Part shown: positions 16,665-24,807 of the stretch, one piece after another
Layout of the letters: each line of letters opens with the position of its first letter
How positions within the stretch are numbered: position 1 is the stretch's first letter
Assembly (NCBI GenBank): GCA_964453525.1
Contig: CAYVOV010000008.1
Coordinates: forward strand, 1-64,000
Source of the DNA: CAYVOV01 sp964453525
GTDB lineage: Bacteria; Chloroflexota; Dehalococcoidia; Dehalococcoidales; UBA2162
Reading direction: 5' to 3'
Length of the DNA: 64,000 nucleotides
Translations under genes and position numbers: made by a program
The notes under the pieces: model-generated
What the model saw: the letters and a program-made list of their open reading frames with translations, nothing else
The model's database searches: none
Told to the model about the DNA's origin: nothing

Positions 16665-17678
16665 TCACGGGTTCACAATTACCTTGATTGCATCATCGGA
16701 GGTTAACTGGGTATCAAAAGCCTCTTTTACCCTGTTCAGAGGAAACCGGTGAGTTATCAGCCGCTTTGCATCCACGGTACCGTCTTTCAGCAGCTTCAAT
16801 GCCCCGGGCAGGTCCCACTTCAAGCCGCAGCCGATAAGGGATATATCATTACTCACCAGGAACGAAGGATTAAAGCTTATTGACTCCTGATAAAGCCCGA
16901 CAAGGTCTATCTTACTGCCACGGTGAATGATATCGAGCGCTTGCTGGAAAGTTTCTGTCTTACCGGCGCAGTCAAAAACAATATCTGCTCCCTTGCCGGA
17001 ATTCAGTTCTTTTACCACAGGAACAACATCATCTTTGGCGGCGTCCACGACGATATCAGCTCCATATTCCTTCGCCAGCCTGAGACGTCCTTCTCTTCGG
17101 CCGCTGGCGATAATCTGCTTTACGCCCATAGACTTCAACATTGGTATTATACAGAGCCCGAGTATACCGAGACCCAAAATTACGACGGTATCACCGGGCT
17201 GCGGCTGTACCTGTCTTACCGCATAAAGCGATACTGCCACCGGTTCCACCGTGGCGCCTTCGTCAAATGAGATATCATCGGGAAGATTATCAGCATAAAC
17301 TCCAATCTGGAAATTCGGCACTAATACGTACTCGGCGAAGGCTCCCGGAATCCCGTAACCGAGAAAAGACAGTTTCCTGCAGCGGATGAAATCACCCTTC
17401 CTGCACCAGTAACATTCACCACACCCTTTCCCGCTCATCGCCGTAACCCGGTCACCTGTTTTAACACCGGTAACTCCCCCTCCAATTTCCGCTATTTCAC
17501 CGCTGAATTCGTGCCCGAACCTTATTCCTTCTCGGCCGCCGTGCCTGTAGCCGTGAAGGTCGGAGCCACAGATACCGCTGGCTTTAACCTTGATGATGAC
17601 TCCACCCGGTTCAACAACAGGGTCCGGTACTTCTTCAACTCTGATATCGCCTTCCCCGTGTAATACCGCTGCTTTCAT
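16665..17678 (-). CDS. Zinc-dependent alcohol dehydrogenase (MDR family)
   Basis: The 337-residue protein has KASGICGSDLHGY and GHEFSGE for the catalytic zinc, GKGCGECYWCRKGDFIRC for the structural zinc, and the NAD loop LGLGILGL. Similarity to the neighbour at 15578 is at family level only, so they are not recent duplicates. It is a single gene converging on that neighbour. The substrate (threonine, sorbitol, butanediol or similar) cannot be told. Confidence 0.88.
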   Translation of the reverse strand: MKAAVLHGEGDIRVEEVPDPVVEPGGVIIKVKASGICGSDLHGYRHGGREGIRFGHEFSGEIAEIGGGVTGVKTGDRVTAMSGKGCGECYWCRKGDFIRCRKLSFLGYGIPGAFAEYVLVPNFQIGVYADNLPDDISFDEGATVEPVAVSLYAVRQVQPQPGDTVVILGLGILGLCIIPMLKSMGVKQIIASGRREGRLRLAKEYGADIVVDAAKDDVVPVVKELNSGKGADIVFDCAGKTETFQQALDIIHRGSKIDLVGLYQESISFNPSFLVSNDISLIGCGLKWDLPGALKLLKDGTVDAKRLITHRFPLNRVKEAFDTQLTSDDAIKVIVNP

Positions 17679-17715
17679 AAAAAATCCTCCTGTGATAATA
17701 CTGCCAAAATAGAAG

Positions 17716-17791
17716 TGGCGCGCCTGGAGGGATTCGAACCCCCGGCACCCGGTTCCGAAGACCGGTGCTCTATCCGCTGAGCTACAGGCGC
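17716..17791 (-). tRNA. tRNA-Arg (anticodon TCG)
   Basis: The minus strand folds as a complete cloverleaf: acceptor GCGCCTG/CAGGCGC, D stem GCTC/GAGC, anticodon stem CCGGT/ACCGG with loop CTTCGGA, T stem with TTCGAAT, discriminator G and an encoded CCA. The anticodon TCG reads CGN arginine codons. A 38-base copy of its 5' half lies 1.4 kb away at 19188-19225. Confidence 0.95.
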
Positions 17792-18186
17792 CGGTTATAT
17801 TTTGAAGCTAATTTTACTCTACTGCGGCCATAATAACAAGCAATACCGGCGATTCTACCAATAATATGCTAATAAGCACTGTCATATGAGCATATAAAAT
17901 TGCCTGCCAAAACTTACAGTGAAAACGGAGTTTTCCTACTAACAAGATTGCTAGCTGACACGTTTTCTATCACTCATAATGCGGGATAGTGCCACCTGGG
18001 CTCACAGCGAAGATATCATCGGACGAACTGCCCCATACGTCATAAAGGCTGTTCACAATATTGTTTGTCATTGCTGTCCAGATGCTGCCGTCATAGTGCA
18101 GAATGGTGTCTTTTTCTCACACAGTAAAGACGTCAGAGGAAAAGCTAAAAGTTATGAGGATACTAAAAAATGGTGAGTATAGTGTA
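17792..18186. other. Gene-poor stretch at the start of the tRNA-bounded island
   Basis: I see no convincing gene here. A 65-codon ORF on the plus strand (17979-18176) lacks a ribosome site and resembles no family. The stretch is AT-richer than the flanking dehydrogenase genes. Confidence 0.4.
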
Positions 18187-18420
18187 TTACTTGTCTGATT
18201 TTGAAGTTGACCAGTAAGGAGTATTTATCAAATCCTGATACATGTCACGGAGGATCTCCGTTACTTTTGGCTGCCATTTTGCAAGAAGTTTGTTTGCCGC
18301 TTCCCATATAAGCTGTTTATGTTCTCTTGATTGCGTTTCAGCCAGGAACATCATTTCGAAAACAGAGCCCAGGGCATATTCATCAATTCGTTTAGAAATT
18401 TCAGCGTCTTCCATAATCAC
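18187..18420 (-). CDS. Hypothetical protein, 77 residues
   Basis: A small, mostly helical and charged protein with no recognised family (contains EMMFLAETQSREHKQLIWEA). The GTG at 18420 has AAAGG five bases upstream; an ATG two codons later is an alternative. It has no signal peptide or membrane segment. It lies between tRNA-Arg and the displaced tRNA fragment, so it may belong to an integrated element. Confidence 0.5.
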   Translation of the reverse strand: MIMEDAEISKRIDEYALGSVFEMMFLAETQSREHKQLIWEAANKLLAKWQPKVTEILRDMYQDLINTPYWSTSKSDK

Positions 18421-18470
18421 GCGCCTTTAAAAGCAAAGCTGTTACCCGTACTTCTCGTACTGCCGTCTTC

Positions 18471-18845
18471 TTACAAAATATTAATTGCAGCCCCAGCGTG
18501 CTGAAGATAAAGAAAACCGATGATGATTCCTACGCACAATCCTCCACCACGATATGCCTCCCGCTTCACTGGCTTGGGTCCGGTAGGAATGTATATACTT
18601 AAGTAAAACCAGATTGTATATAGCAATGCAATTATCCAATAGGTAGCTGAAATCATCCAGAAAAGTTTGTATCCTGAGACAGTAAATTCATTAATTACAG
18701 CAGCTCGTGATAATAAAAAATCGTGACCACTTATGCAGACCAAGCTCAATACTATAACGGGAATAGAGGTAATTACTAAAGTCTTCGAAAAGTCGAATAC
18801 CTGTCTGCTCCAATCTAACAGTTCTTCTTTTTTCGGCATGACCAT
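18471..18845 (-). CDS. Hypothetical small membrane protein, 124 residues
   Basis: Three hydrophobic segments are visible: TLVITSIPVIVLSLVCI (~21-37), LFWMISATYWIIALLYTIWF (~61-80) and GLCVGIIIGFLYLQHAGA near the end, with a basic loop KPVKREAYRGG between the second and third. No family is recognised. GGAGG lies about 12 bases before the ATG at 18845. It is transcribed in the same direction as the 77-residue gene, 50 bases upstream of it. Confidence 0.55.
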   Translation of the reverse strand: MVMPKKEELLDWSRQVFDFSKTLVITSIPVIVLSLVCISGHDFLLSRAAVINEFTVSGYKLFWMISATYWIIALLYTIWFYLSIYIPTGPKPVKREAYRGGGLCVGIIIGFLYLQHAGAAINIL

Positions 18846-19101
18846 TTTGAATATTTCCTCCCCAAGTCATTCAAATGTATCAATACCATCATTTATTACA
18901 ATATAAGAGACATTTGGTCCCGTCTATAGTTCATAAGGATTAGTACTGTTAATACTTTAGTGTATTTCAGGATAGCCAGTAGTATCACTGAGTGTGACAC
19001 TTTAGAGTCTTATTTTTGAGACTAATTGGATATAGCAGATAATTATGAATTACATTGAAATTGTTATTAATTTACTGCCAAGAGTTTAAAACTGAGAAAT
19101 A

Positions 19102-19160
19102 TTTTAGTCTCAAAACTCAGGCGCTGGTTATAACTAAGGTTTATTGTTTTGAGGCTAAAA
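19102..19160. repeat. Inverted repeat beside the displaced tRNA fragment
   Basis: TTTTAGTCTCAAAAC (19102-19116) and GTTTTGAGGCTAAAA (19146-19160) match in 14 of 15 positions as an inverted repeat, with 29 bases between. A third related word, TTTTTGAGACTAA, lies near 19012. It is AT-rich and lies 27 bases from the tRNA fragment. Apart from this I see nothing in 18846-19187. Confidence 0.55.
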
Positions 19161-19187
19161 CTATTATAATTGCTATTGCCTTACAAA

Positions 19188-19225
19188 TCCGAAGATTGGT
19201 ACTCTATCCGCTGAGCTACAGGTGC
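19188..19225 (-). pseudogene. Displaced 5' half of tRNA-Arg(TCG)
   Basis: The 38 bases match bases 17754-17791 of the intact tRNA-Arg at 34 of 38 positions, from the acceptor 5' strand to the anticodon loop. All four differences are transitions (C to T or G to A on the plus strand). The 3' half is absent. This is the signature left when an element integrates in the anticodon loop and brings its own 5' half. Confidence 0.75.
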
Positions 19226-19271
19226 TTTCATTATAGAAAGGTCAGGTAAAATTATCGTAGCGGCTCCCGAA

Positions 19272-21032
19272 CTACCTCCAGGCATCTATACTGAAGACAG
19301 GTCCATGACCACCAGCAAAACGGTGGCAGGTCTCTTCTTCTCCGCCGCAGACGAGTACAAGATTAGCGCGGGGGAAATTACCGCCCGCAGGAACCATGTA
19401 GTCAGGGTCCAGCTCTTTCCAGGGTTTACCGGATGTCCTTTCTATGGAAGTCCAGCCGTTGGTGGCGAAATCGGGCGCACCCCGCATCCTGTATTCTTTC
19501 ACCGGCTCGAAACTCTTCTTCCATATCCACTCGCATACATCATCTTTGGACTTGAAACCTATATCAACAAGGTGCTGCGCCATCTCGGGCACCATGACCA
19601 GGGTAATACCTCCCTCCCTGGCCGACCACAGGCCGACGGCAAGGTATTCAAGCCAGTTGTGAGGTCCGGGTACGCCTTTAACATCGAGGTATCTTGCCAT
19701 AGCACCGTGACCGTCTTTCTGAAGAGCACGGTATACACCGGGCATAAAATGCTGGCCGATTCCGAATGAACCCGGATGTGTAGCCATAACAATGCTCTCG
19801 TCTTTCTTGTAGCCATACTCCTCATTCAAGCCCAGCCAGCCTTCAGGAAGTCCGCCGGCATACTCGGCAAAGCAGAAGCCTCCGTTAGTGGCGGGATTAT
19901 CTCCCCAGTTGCTGGTTACAGTAACGCTCGGAATAGCACCGCCGAGATTACGCCACATCAGGTTGGTGGTACGGCCAATTGTCTTGTTAGCCGGATTACC
20001 AGGTCCAAAATGTCCAAATCCGAAATTCATTCCTATTTCCTCGGCGATAGGACCGCTAACAATGAAACCCTGACCATCTCGCCCATCACCAGTACCGGCT
20101 GATGCTTCGGCAATAGCCAGCACAACAGGGAAGTACTCCGGCTTGCACCCAGCCATAACGGCATTGACTGCCACCTGCTCCACCGTCGCCACCCTTCTCA
20201 TCGGCATGTATCTTACTGCCTCACCCTTCTTCATTATCGGCTCTGCACCAATAGCCTCGGGTACTGCCGTTACAGGCATATCCGCTTGAAGCGTTATCAG
20301 CTCATCCGGCTTATGACTGGTGCCTTCGAGCATCTTCATTACCCGTTCTTCTGTAGGCACTACAATCGGAAAACCATCGGTATATTTGGCATAAGGAGCA
20401 TTAAGTAATCCGGGAAGTCTCTCTGCCTGCATGTAGAACTCCTCGGCGTCTTCAAGAGTTCCTTCAAACAGTATTCTCGGTTCCTGCGGCGTCCACATGC
20501 CTTCCTCTTTTTCCTCGTCGGTCAGGGGACGCGTCAGGCCATCGAACATCGAATCAAGGAAAGAGTCAACATCTGCGGGCCCTCGCACTATACGTGACGC
20601 GTGCATATACCGTAAATGAGGTACTCCTATCGTCCGGGCTTCCTGCTTGACGAATTCATCCTGGTCTTCAAAGTCTATAAGTACCGTCGGGATACCGGCT
20701 TTCTCGAGCTGCACCAGATAAGGCAACTGCCTCCTAACGGCATTGTGTCACCAGCAGACCCCGAGTATGGCGGCATCAGTGGTCTTCATCTCTTCTTCTG
20801 ACATCCGGCGCGGGTCGATGCCGTAAGTCTTTTTTATAGTCCAGTTTACATTGGGATAATCACCTTTCAGCTTCTTCTCCAGGGGGATTGTGATATCAGG
20901 CTCTCCGCAGATACTTAGATGGACTGTTTTTCCATCGATTGAATTGAGACGCGGTGCCAGCGGGAAAGTTTTCGCCGGCATCTGCATCCCTGTTGGATTC
21001 AGGCACCTGTAAATCTTGTTTGTTTCTGCCAT
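19272..21032 (-). CDS. Candidate UGSC-family selenoprotein with in-frame TGA
   Basis: Two ORFs in the same frame are separated by a single TGA at 20748-20750; together they give 586 residues with the TGA at position 95. The N-terminal part (NPTGMQ..., then DAAILGVCW-U-HNAV and VQLEKAGIPTVLI) resembles the UGSC (seleno)protein domain, in which the Sec/Cys lies exactly 13 residues before the LEK of a LEKxGxPTV segment, as the TGA does here. A large C-terminal domain follows (VPTEERVMKMLEG, VAVNAVMAGCKPEYFPVV). A possible SECIS hairpin lies just after the TGA. The ATG at 21032 has AGGAG five bases upstream, and a good promoter precedes it. It differs from UGSC in having Cys two residues before U and no Cys after. 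If TGA is a true stop, the gene is broken. The reaction is unknown. Confidence 0.7.
20720..20750 (-). promoter_or_regulatory. In-frame TGA and candidate bacterial SECIS hairpin
   Basis: After the TGA, a GAGGC/GCCTT stem of five pairs (one G-U) closes the loop AGTT. The loop G is its second base and lies 20 bases beyond the TGA. Both agree with known limits for bacterial SECIS elements (short apical loop with an early G, 16-37 bases from UGA). The stem is short, so it is supportive only. Confidence 0.5.
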
Positions 21033-21063
21033 CGTCACTCCTCTCTATTCTTTATAAGAAACA

Positions 21064-21092
21064 AGTGTAATCACCTGGCATGAGATTGTCAA
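21064..21092 (-). promoter_or_regulatory. Promoter of the candidate selenoprotein gene
   Basis: TTGACA (21087-21092, minus strand) is separated by exactly 17 bases from TACACT (21064-21069). Predicted transcription begins near 21057, about 25 bases before the ATG at 21032. Confidence 0.65.
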
Positions 21093-21132
21093 TTTTAGAT
21101 AAGCAAGGTACTATTTAGTTTTGGTTGTCAAT

Positions 21133-21232
21133 GTCATTGCGAGCCCCGATTTTGTCGGAGCGAAGCAATCTCTACATTCGAAGGAAGAGATTGCCACGTC
21201 GTCCCGATTCTATCGGGACTCCTCGCAATGAC
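21133..21232. repeat. Palindromic repeat family 2 (GTCATTGCGAG), copy 1
   Basis: A 100-base element bounded by GTCATTGCGAG and its exact complement CTCGCAATGAC. Inside, AGCAATCTC and GAGATTGCC are a second complementary pair, and the CCCGATTCTATCGGG word makes a small hairpin. Related copies are at 37958-38053 and 46438-46562. Confidence 0.8.
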
Positions 21233-21308
21233 AGTGTAATCAGCCAAATGTAAACAGAACCATAAGCAAAGAAAAGAAGACAGCTACACAGGATTAGTAC
21301 TTAAACTG

Positions 21309-21386
21309 TGGGGTGAGTGGAGGGATTTGAACCCTCGATCTCCAGGGCCACAACCTGGCGCCTTAGACCACTGGGCTACACTCACC
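21309..21386 (-). tRNA. tRNA-His (anticodon GTG)
   Basis: The minus strand gives acceptor GTGAGTG/CACTCAC with the extra 5' G (G-1) opposite discriminator C73, the hallmark of tRNA-His, plus encoded CCA. The anticodon stem CCAGG/CCTGG encloses TTGTGGC, anticodon GTG. The T arm TTCAAAT is normal. Confidence 0.95.
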
Positions 21387-21433
21387 ATAAACTGTAACGG
21401 AATAAGTGCGTGGCGCATTTATTATAACCAAAG

Positions 21434-21458
21434 GCGGCTCTCATTTCAACGAGACCGC
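21434..21458 (-). terminator. Candidate terminator of the nusB-acpP-HAD operon
   Basis: On the minus strand GCGGTCTC and GAGA-G-CCGC pair with one bulged G around an eight-base loop, followed by CTTTGGTT. It lies about 75 bases after the stop of the HAD gene. The tail is weak. Confidence 0.4.
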
Positions 21459-21532
21459 TTCCGGAAATTCCTTTCAATAAGGCAAGCGTAGTGTTAAAAT
21501 CAGTTAAGAGAGACTAAGGGAAAGAGGGAAAG

Positions 21533-22243
21533 CTACTGAAGGTGCTCTGATACTTCGGCAAGACTGTGAATCACCGGGCAGTCGGTTATTTCGGGGTGCT
21601 GATTGAAGCGGTCAAGAAGCAGAGCATTGATGCCCACAGCCATAGCCCCGGCGGCGTCGATATTATACTGGTCACCCACATGCAACGCTTCACCGGGTTC
21701 CACCCCGGCCCGCTTCAGGGCTTCAAGGAATATCAGCGGCTGCGGTTTATCGACACCCACTTCACCGGAGGTAACAACAAAGTCCAGATATGGGCCCAGA
21801 CCAAGCTCTTTACAAATGGGGCGCATATCTGTATCCATATTGGTCACCAGTCCCATCGTCAGGTCCTGTTCTTTCAGAGCTTTTAGTGAGGGAATAACAT
21901 CATCAAAGAGGACGAATTGTATGTCTTTATACAGTTCCTGCGCCTTTTTCATAGTTTTCAGCACGATATCAGGATTATTCAGGATATCAACTCCAGCCCT
22001 TGTTAGTAGTGTCTGCTGGTAACGGGTGTATATCTTTACCTGCTCTTCCCGGCTTCTTTTAGTTATCGGAAAAGCGGCATGCTCGTCAAATAAATCTTTA
22101 TCAGCAGCTAAAAGCGCCGGGAAAATCGTCTCGGGAGAGACACTGATACCAAATGAGCGTAGAGCTTCACTCTGTAGTTCTTCTCGTGGAGGATTGTATC
22201 TGGCAAGGGTATAAAACCAGTCAAAAAATACTGCTTTAATCAA
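21533..22243 (-). CDS. HAD superfamily hydrolase
   Basis: The 236-residue protein has the HAD motif I aspartate in AVFFDWFYTL, motif II threonine in GLVTNMD, and motifs III/IV in DKPQPLIF and HVGDQYNIDAAGA. The usual second aspartate of motif I (DxD) is replaced by Phe, which some HAD enzymes tolerate. These enzymes dephosphorylate or dehalogenate small molecules; the substrate is not predictable. It lies 11 bases after acpP and is probably the last gene of that transcript. Confidence 0.85.
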   Translation of the reverse strand: MIKAVFFDWFYTLARYNPPREELQSEALRSFGISVSPETIFPALLAADKDLFDEHAAFPITKRSREEQVKIYTRYQQTLLTRAGVDILNNPDIVLKTMKKAQELYKDIQFVLFDDVIPSLKALKEQDLTMGLVTNMDTDMRPICKELGLGPYLDFVVTSGEVGVDKPQPLIFLEALKRAGVEPGEALHVGDQYNIDAAGAMAVGINALLLDRFNQHPEITDCPVIHSLAEVSEHLQ

Positions 22244-22254
22244 AAAGGCCTCGC

Positions 22255-22515
22255 CTATTCTTCCGGAATACCGAGGTCTTTAATATAATCAACGGCGTCC
22301 TGTACGGTTAGTATTTTCTCAGCATCCTCGTCCGGTATCTCAATTTTTTTTAACGGGTCGCTGAATTCTTCTTCAAGGGACATTATCAGTTCAACAAGGT
22401 CCAGAGAATCAGCGCCTAAATCATCAATAAAATTAGCGGAAGGTACCACCTCATTATCTTCCACCCCTAGCTGGTCTACAACTATTGTTTTCACGCGGTC
22501 AAAAATGGTTGCCAA
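22255..22515 (-). CDS. acpP: Acyl carrier protein
   Basis: The 86-residue acidic protein carries the phosphopantetheine attachment serine in GADSLDLVEL (residue ~40). It is the carrier of growing acyl chains in type II fatty acid synthesis. Its neighbours fabG, fabD and fabK provide the reductases and the malonyl transferase. The size and helical pattern are normal. Confidence 0.96.
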   Translation of the reverse strand: MATIFDRVKTIVVDQLGVEDNEVVPSANFIDDLGADSLDLVELIMSLEEEFSDPLKKIEIPDEDAEKILTVQDAVDYIKDLGIPEE

Positions 22516-22538
22516 TTTTTCCCCCTTTACTTAGATTG

Positions 22539-22949
22539 TCATCTGCTGCTAAAAGTGCTAACCGAACCGAGAACTCCGTTAACAAATTTTGACGAGTTAT
22601 CAGCGCCAAAAGTTTTAGCCAGCTCAACGGCTTCGTTAATTGCTACCTTAACCGGTACTTTATTATCAATTAAAATTTCGAATATTGCAAGCCTGAGTAT
22701 ATTTCTATCTATTACCGGTATTTGCTCTACCGGCCAGGCGGGAGCGAAAGTCTGAATATCTCTGTCTATCTTGCTCTCGTTCTCCAGAACTCCCGTTACA
22801 ATATCACGAACAAAGGCATTATTATCTTCAGACAACCTTTCCTCAGCCAGGAGGCGGTCCAGTACCTCTCCAGCTTTGTGTCTGGAGCTGTCTATTTCAT
22901 AAAGTGCCTGAAGAGCAATTGCTCTGGCTTTCCTCCGCACCCCAATCAT
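22539..22949 (-). CDS. nusB: Transcription antitermination factor NusB
   Basis: About 136 residues, all-helical, with RRKARAIALQALYEID at the N-terminus and the conserved C-terminal segment VAINEAVELAKTFGADNSSKFVNGVL (described, not continuous). NusB binds boxA RNA and aids rRNA transcription. The start is uncertain between ATG at 22949 and GTG at 22955, as neither has a strong ribosome site. It lies 23 bases before acpP. Confidence 0.93.
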   Translation of the reverse strand: MIGVRRKARAIALQALYEIDSSRHKAGEVLDRLLAEERLSEDNNAFVRDIVTGVLENESKIDRDIQTFAPAWPVEQIPVIDRNILRLAIFEILIDNKVPVKVAINEAVELAKTFGADNSSKFVNGVLGSVSTFSSR

Positions 22950-23001
22950 TTTCACCCAGCCTTAATCAGGTTAGTTTGTTATCCGGCTATGTTCTAAATC
23001 G

Positions 23002-23030
23002 AGTTTAACAAATGGTAAATATCAGGTCAA
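23002..23030 (-). promoter_or_regulatory. Promoter of nusB-acpP-HAD
   Basis: TTGACC (23025-23030, minus) and TAAACT (23002-23007) are separated by exactly 17 bases, in the 126-base gap between fabG and nusB. Predicted transcription begins about 45 bases before nusB. Confidence 0.6.
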
Positions 23031-23081
23031 ATACCACTGGTCAGTCATAAATACAAATCATAAAGAGCAGAAAGGAAATGT

Positions 23082-23828
23082 TTATAGTCCGCCCATACCT
23101 CCGTCAATACTGAGTACATGACCGGTGATATACCTGGCTTCCTCTGAAGCCAGGAAGGCCGCCGCTTCAGCTATATCTTGAGGAGTACCGAGGTACCCGG
23201 CCGGGATGCGTTTCTTTATCTCTTCTATCCGGGGCTCCTTTAATTTCTGTGTCATCGGCGTATCGATGAACCCGGGAGCAATAGCATTGACGGTAATACC
23301 CCGTGAAGCTACCTCCTTGGAGACGGTTTTTGTAAACCCGATTATACCTGCCTTCGATGCCGCGTAATTAGCCTGTCCGGCGTTTCCGGCAATACCGACG
23401 ACACTGGACATGTTAATAATTCTACCCCATCTCTGTGATGTCATTTGCCTCAGTACAGCTTTTGTGCAGAGGAAAACGCTTTTCAGATTAACGGCGATAA
23501 CTGCGTCCCAGTCTTCTTCTGACATCCGGAGCAGCAACTGGTCCCGGGTAATCCCGGCATTGTTAACCAGGATATCCAACCTGCCGAAAGTTTTCACTGT
23601 TGCATCCACGAGGTTGCTGACATCCGGGGCTGAGGTAACATCGCCAAGGATAGCCAGGCTTTCCCTGTTCAGTGCTCTGACTTCTTCAGCAACGCTTTCC
23701 ACTACCGAGGCTTCACCGATATCATTAATGACGATATTCGCCCCCAGCTCAGCAAATTTCAGGGCGATTGTCCTCCCGATACCCCTCCCGCTGCCGGTTA
23801 CTACAGCCACTCTATCTGTAAGGTCCAT
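23082..23828 (-). CDS. fabG: 3-oxoacyl-ACP reductase FabG
   Basis: FabG reduces 3-oxoacyl-ACP with NADPH. The 248-residue SDR has the TGSGRGIG dinucleotide motif, NNAG at ~88, the catalytic Ser in NMSSVVG, YAASK with Tyr and Lys, and the C-terminal ITGHVLSIDGGMGG. Its place after fabD and fabK and near acpP supports the fatty-acid role among the several SDRs of this window. Confidence 0.95.
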   Translation of the reverse strand: MDLTDRVAVVTGSGRGIGRTIALKFAELGANIVINDIGEASVVESVAEEVRALNRESLAILGDVTSAPDVSNLVDATVKTFGRLDILVNNAGITRDQLLLRMSEEDWDAVIAVNLKSVFLCTKAVLRQMTSQRWGRIINMSSVVGIAGNAGQANYAASKAGIIGFTKTVSKEVASRGITVNAIAPGFIDTPMTQKLKEPRIEEIKKRIPAGYLGTPQDIAEAAAFLASEEARYITGHVLSIDGGMGGL

Positions 23829-23854
23829 TTTTCCTCCATAAGCAAGTCCGTTAT

Positions 23855-24805
23855 CTATTCGGTGTTCTTACTCTCAGGTAACAGTTTTCCAACATCATCA
23901 GCAGTACCGATATTATTTGTAGTTATAGTTTTGTCAATTCGCTTTATCAGTCCGCTGAGTACCTTGCCCTGTCCTATCTCAATACAGGCGTATATACCGT
24001 TAGCACGCATATATTCTATCGAACGCTGCCACTGGACACCGTTGCATAGCTGTTCAATCAATTCAGCTTTCACCTGTTCAGCGGTGGTAAGAGGCTGCGC
24101 GGTGACATTGGCGATTATCGGAACGGCAGGGTCGTGAAAATCCAGTTTACCTACAATCTCGGTAAGCTCCTCCTGCGCCGATTGCATTAGTGGGGAGTGA
24201 AAAGCGCCACTTACCTGAAGCGAGATTGTGCGGCTGGCGCCCTTTTCATGGGCCAGCTCCATTGCTGCCATCAGCTTATCAATGCTTCCGCTGATTACAA
24301 GCTGACCGGGGCAGTTATAGTTGGCAATACAGGTATCGGTTTCACTGCATACCTCAGAGAGTACATCCTCTTCAAGCCCCATAACAGCCAGCATACCTCC
24401 GGGATTCTTGAGCCCGGCTTCATGCATCAAGCGTCCTCTTTCCCGTGCCAGATTAACAGCAGTGGCAAAGTCAAGCACCCCGGAGGTAACCAGCGCCGTA
24501 TACTCGCCGAGACTGTGCCCGGCATAAAAAGCCGGGGATGGAAAATTATCGCCGACTACCCCCCGGACGGCTTCTATACAGGCTATGCTCACGGTTAGCA
24601 TCGCCGGCTGGGTATTAATTGTCAGATTCAGTTCATCTTCAGGCCCTCCGAAACATAGTCGGGATATCGAAAATCCCAGAGCATCATCAGCCTGGTCGAA
24701 GACTTTCCTGGCTGAGAGAAAGCTATCATAAAGGTCCTTACCCATGCCTACCGTCTGAGCACCCTGCCCGGGAAAAACAAAGGCAACGCTTGATTGCTCT
24801 GACAT
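23855..24805 (-). CDS. fabD: Malonyl-CoA:ACP transacylase FabD
   Basis: The 316-residue acyltransferase moves malonyl from CoA to ACP. It shows FPGQGAQTVGMG at the N-terminus, the active-site serine in GHSLGEYTAL, the arginine segment ARERGRLMHEAG and a catalytic histidine in SGAFHSPLM. It is three bases from fabK, so it is co-transcribed. Confidence 0.96.
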   Translation of the reverse strand: MSEQSSVAFVFPGQGAQTVGMGKDLYDSFLSARKVFDQADDALGFSISRLCFGGPEDELNLTINTQPAMLTVSIACIEAVRGVVGDNFPSPAFYAGHSLGEYTALVTSGVLDFATAVNLARERGRLMHEAGLKNPGGMLAVMGLEEDVLSEVCSETDTCIANYNCPGQLVISGSIDKLMAAMELAHEKGASRTISLQVSGAFHSPLMQSAQEELTEIVGKLDFHDPAVPIIANVTAQPLTTAEQVKAELIEQLCNGVQWQRSIEYMRANGIYACIEIGQGKVLSGLIKRIDKTITTNNIGTADDVGKLLPESKNTE

Positions 24806-24807
24806 AT

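Noticed and set aside
17979..18176. 65-codon ORF on the plus strand in the island
   Set aside because: No ribosome site, no hydrophobic or domain pattern and no relation to neighbours.
19272..20726. Separate gene starting at TTG after the TGA
   Set aside because: It begins in the middle of a domain, has AGGAGG only by chance in the coding run and needs the upstream ORF to complete the fold; the merged frame is better supported.
21133..21232. CRISPR-like array
   Set aside because: Only inverted repeats, with no regularly spaced direct repeats or cas genes in the window.
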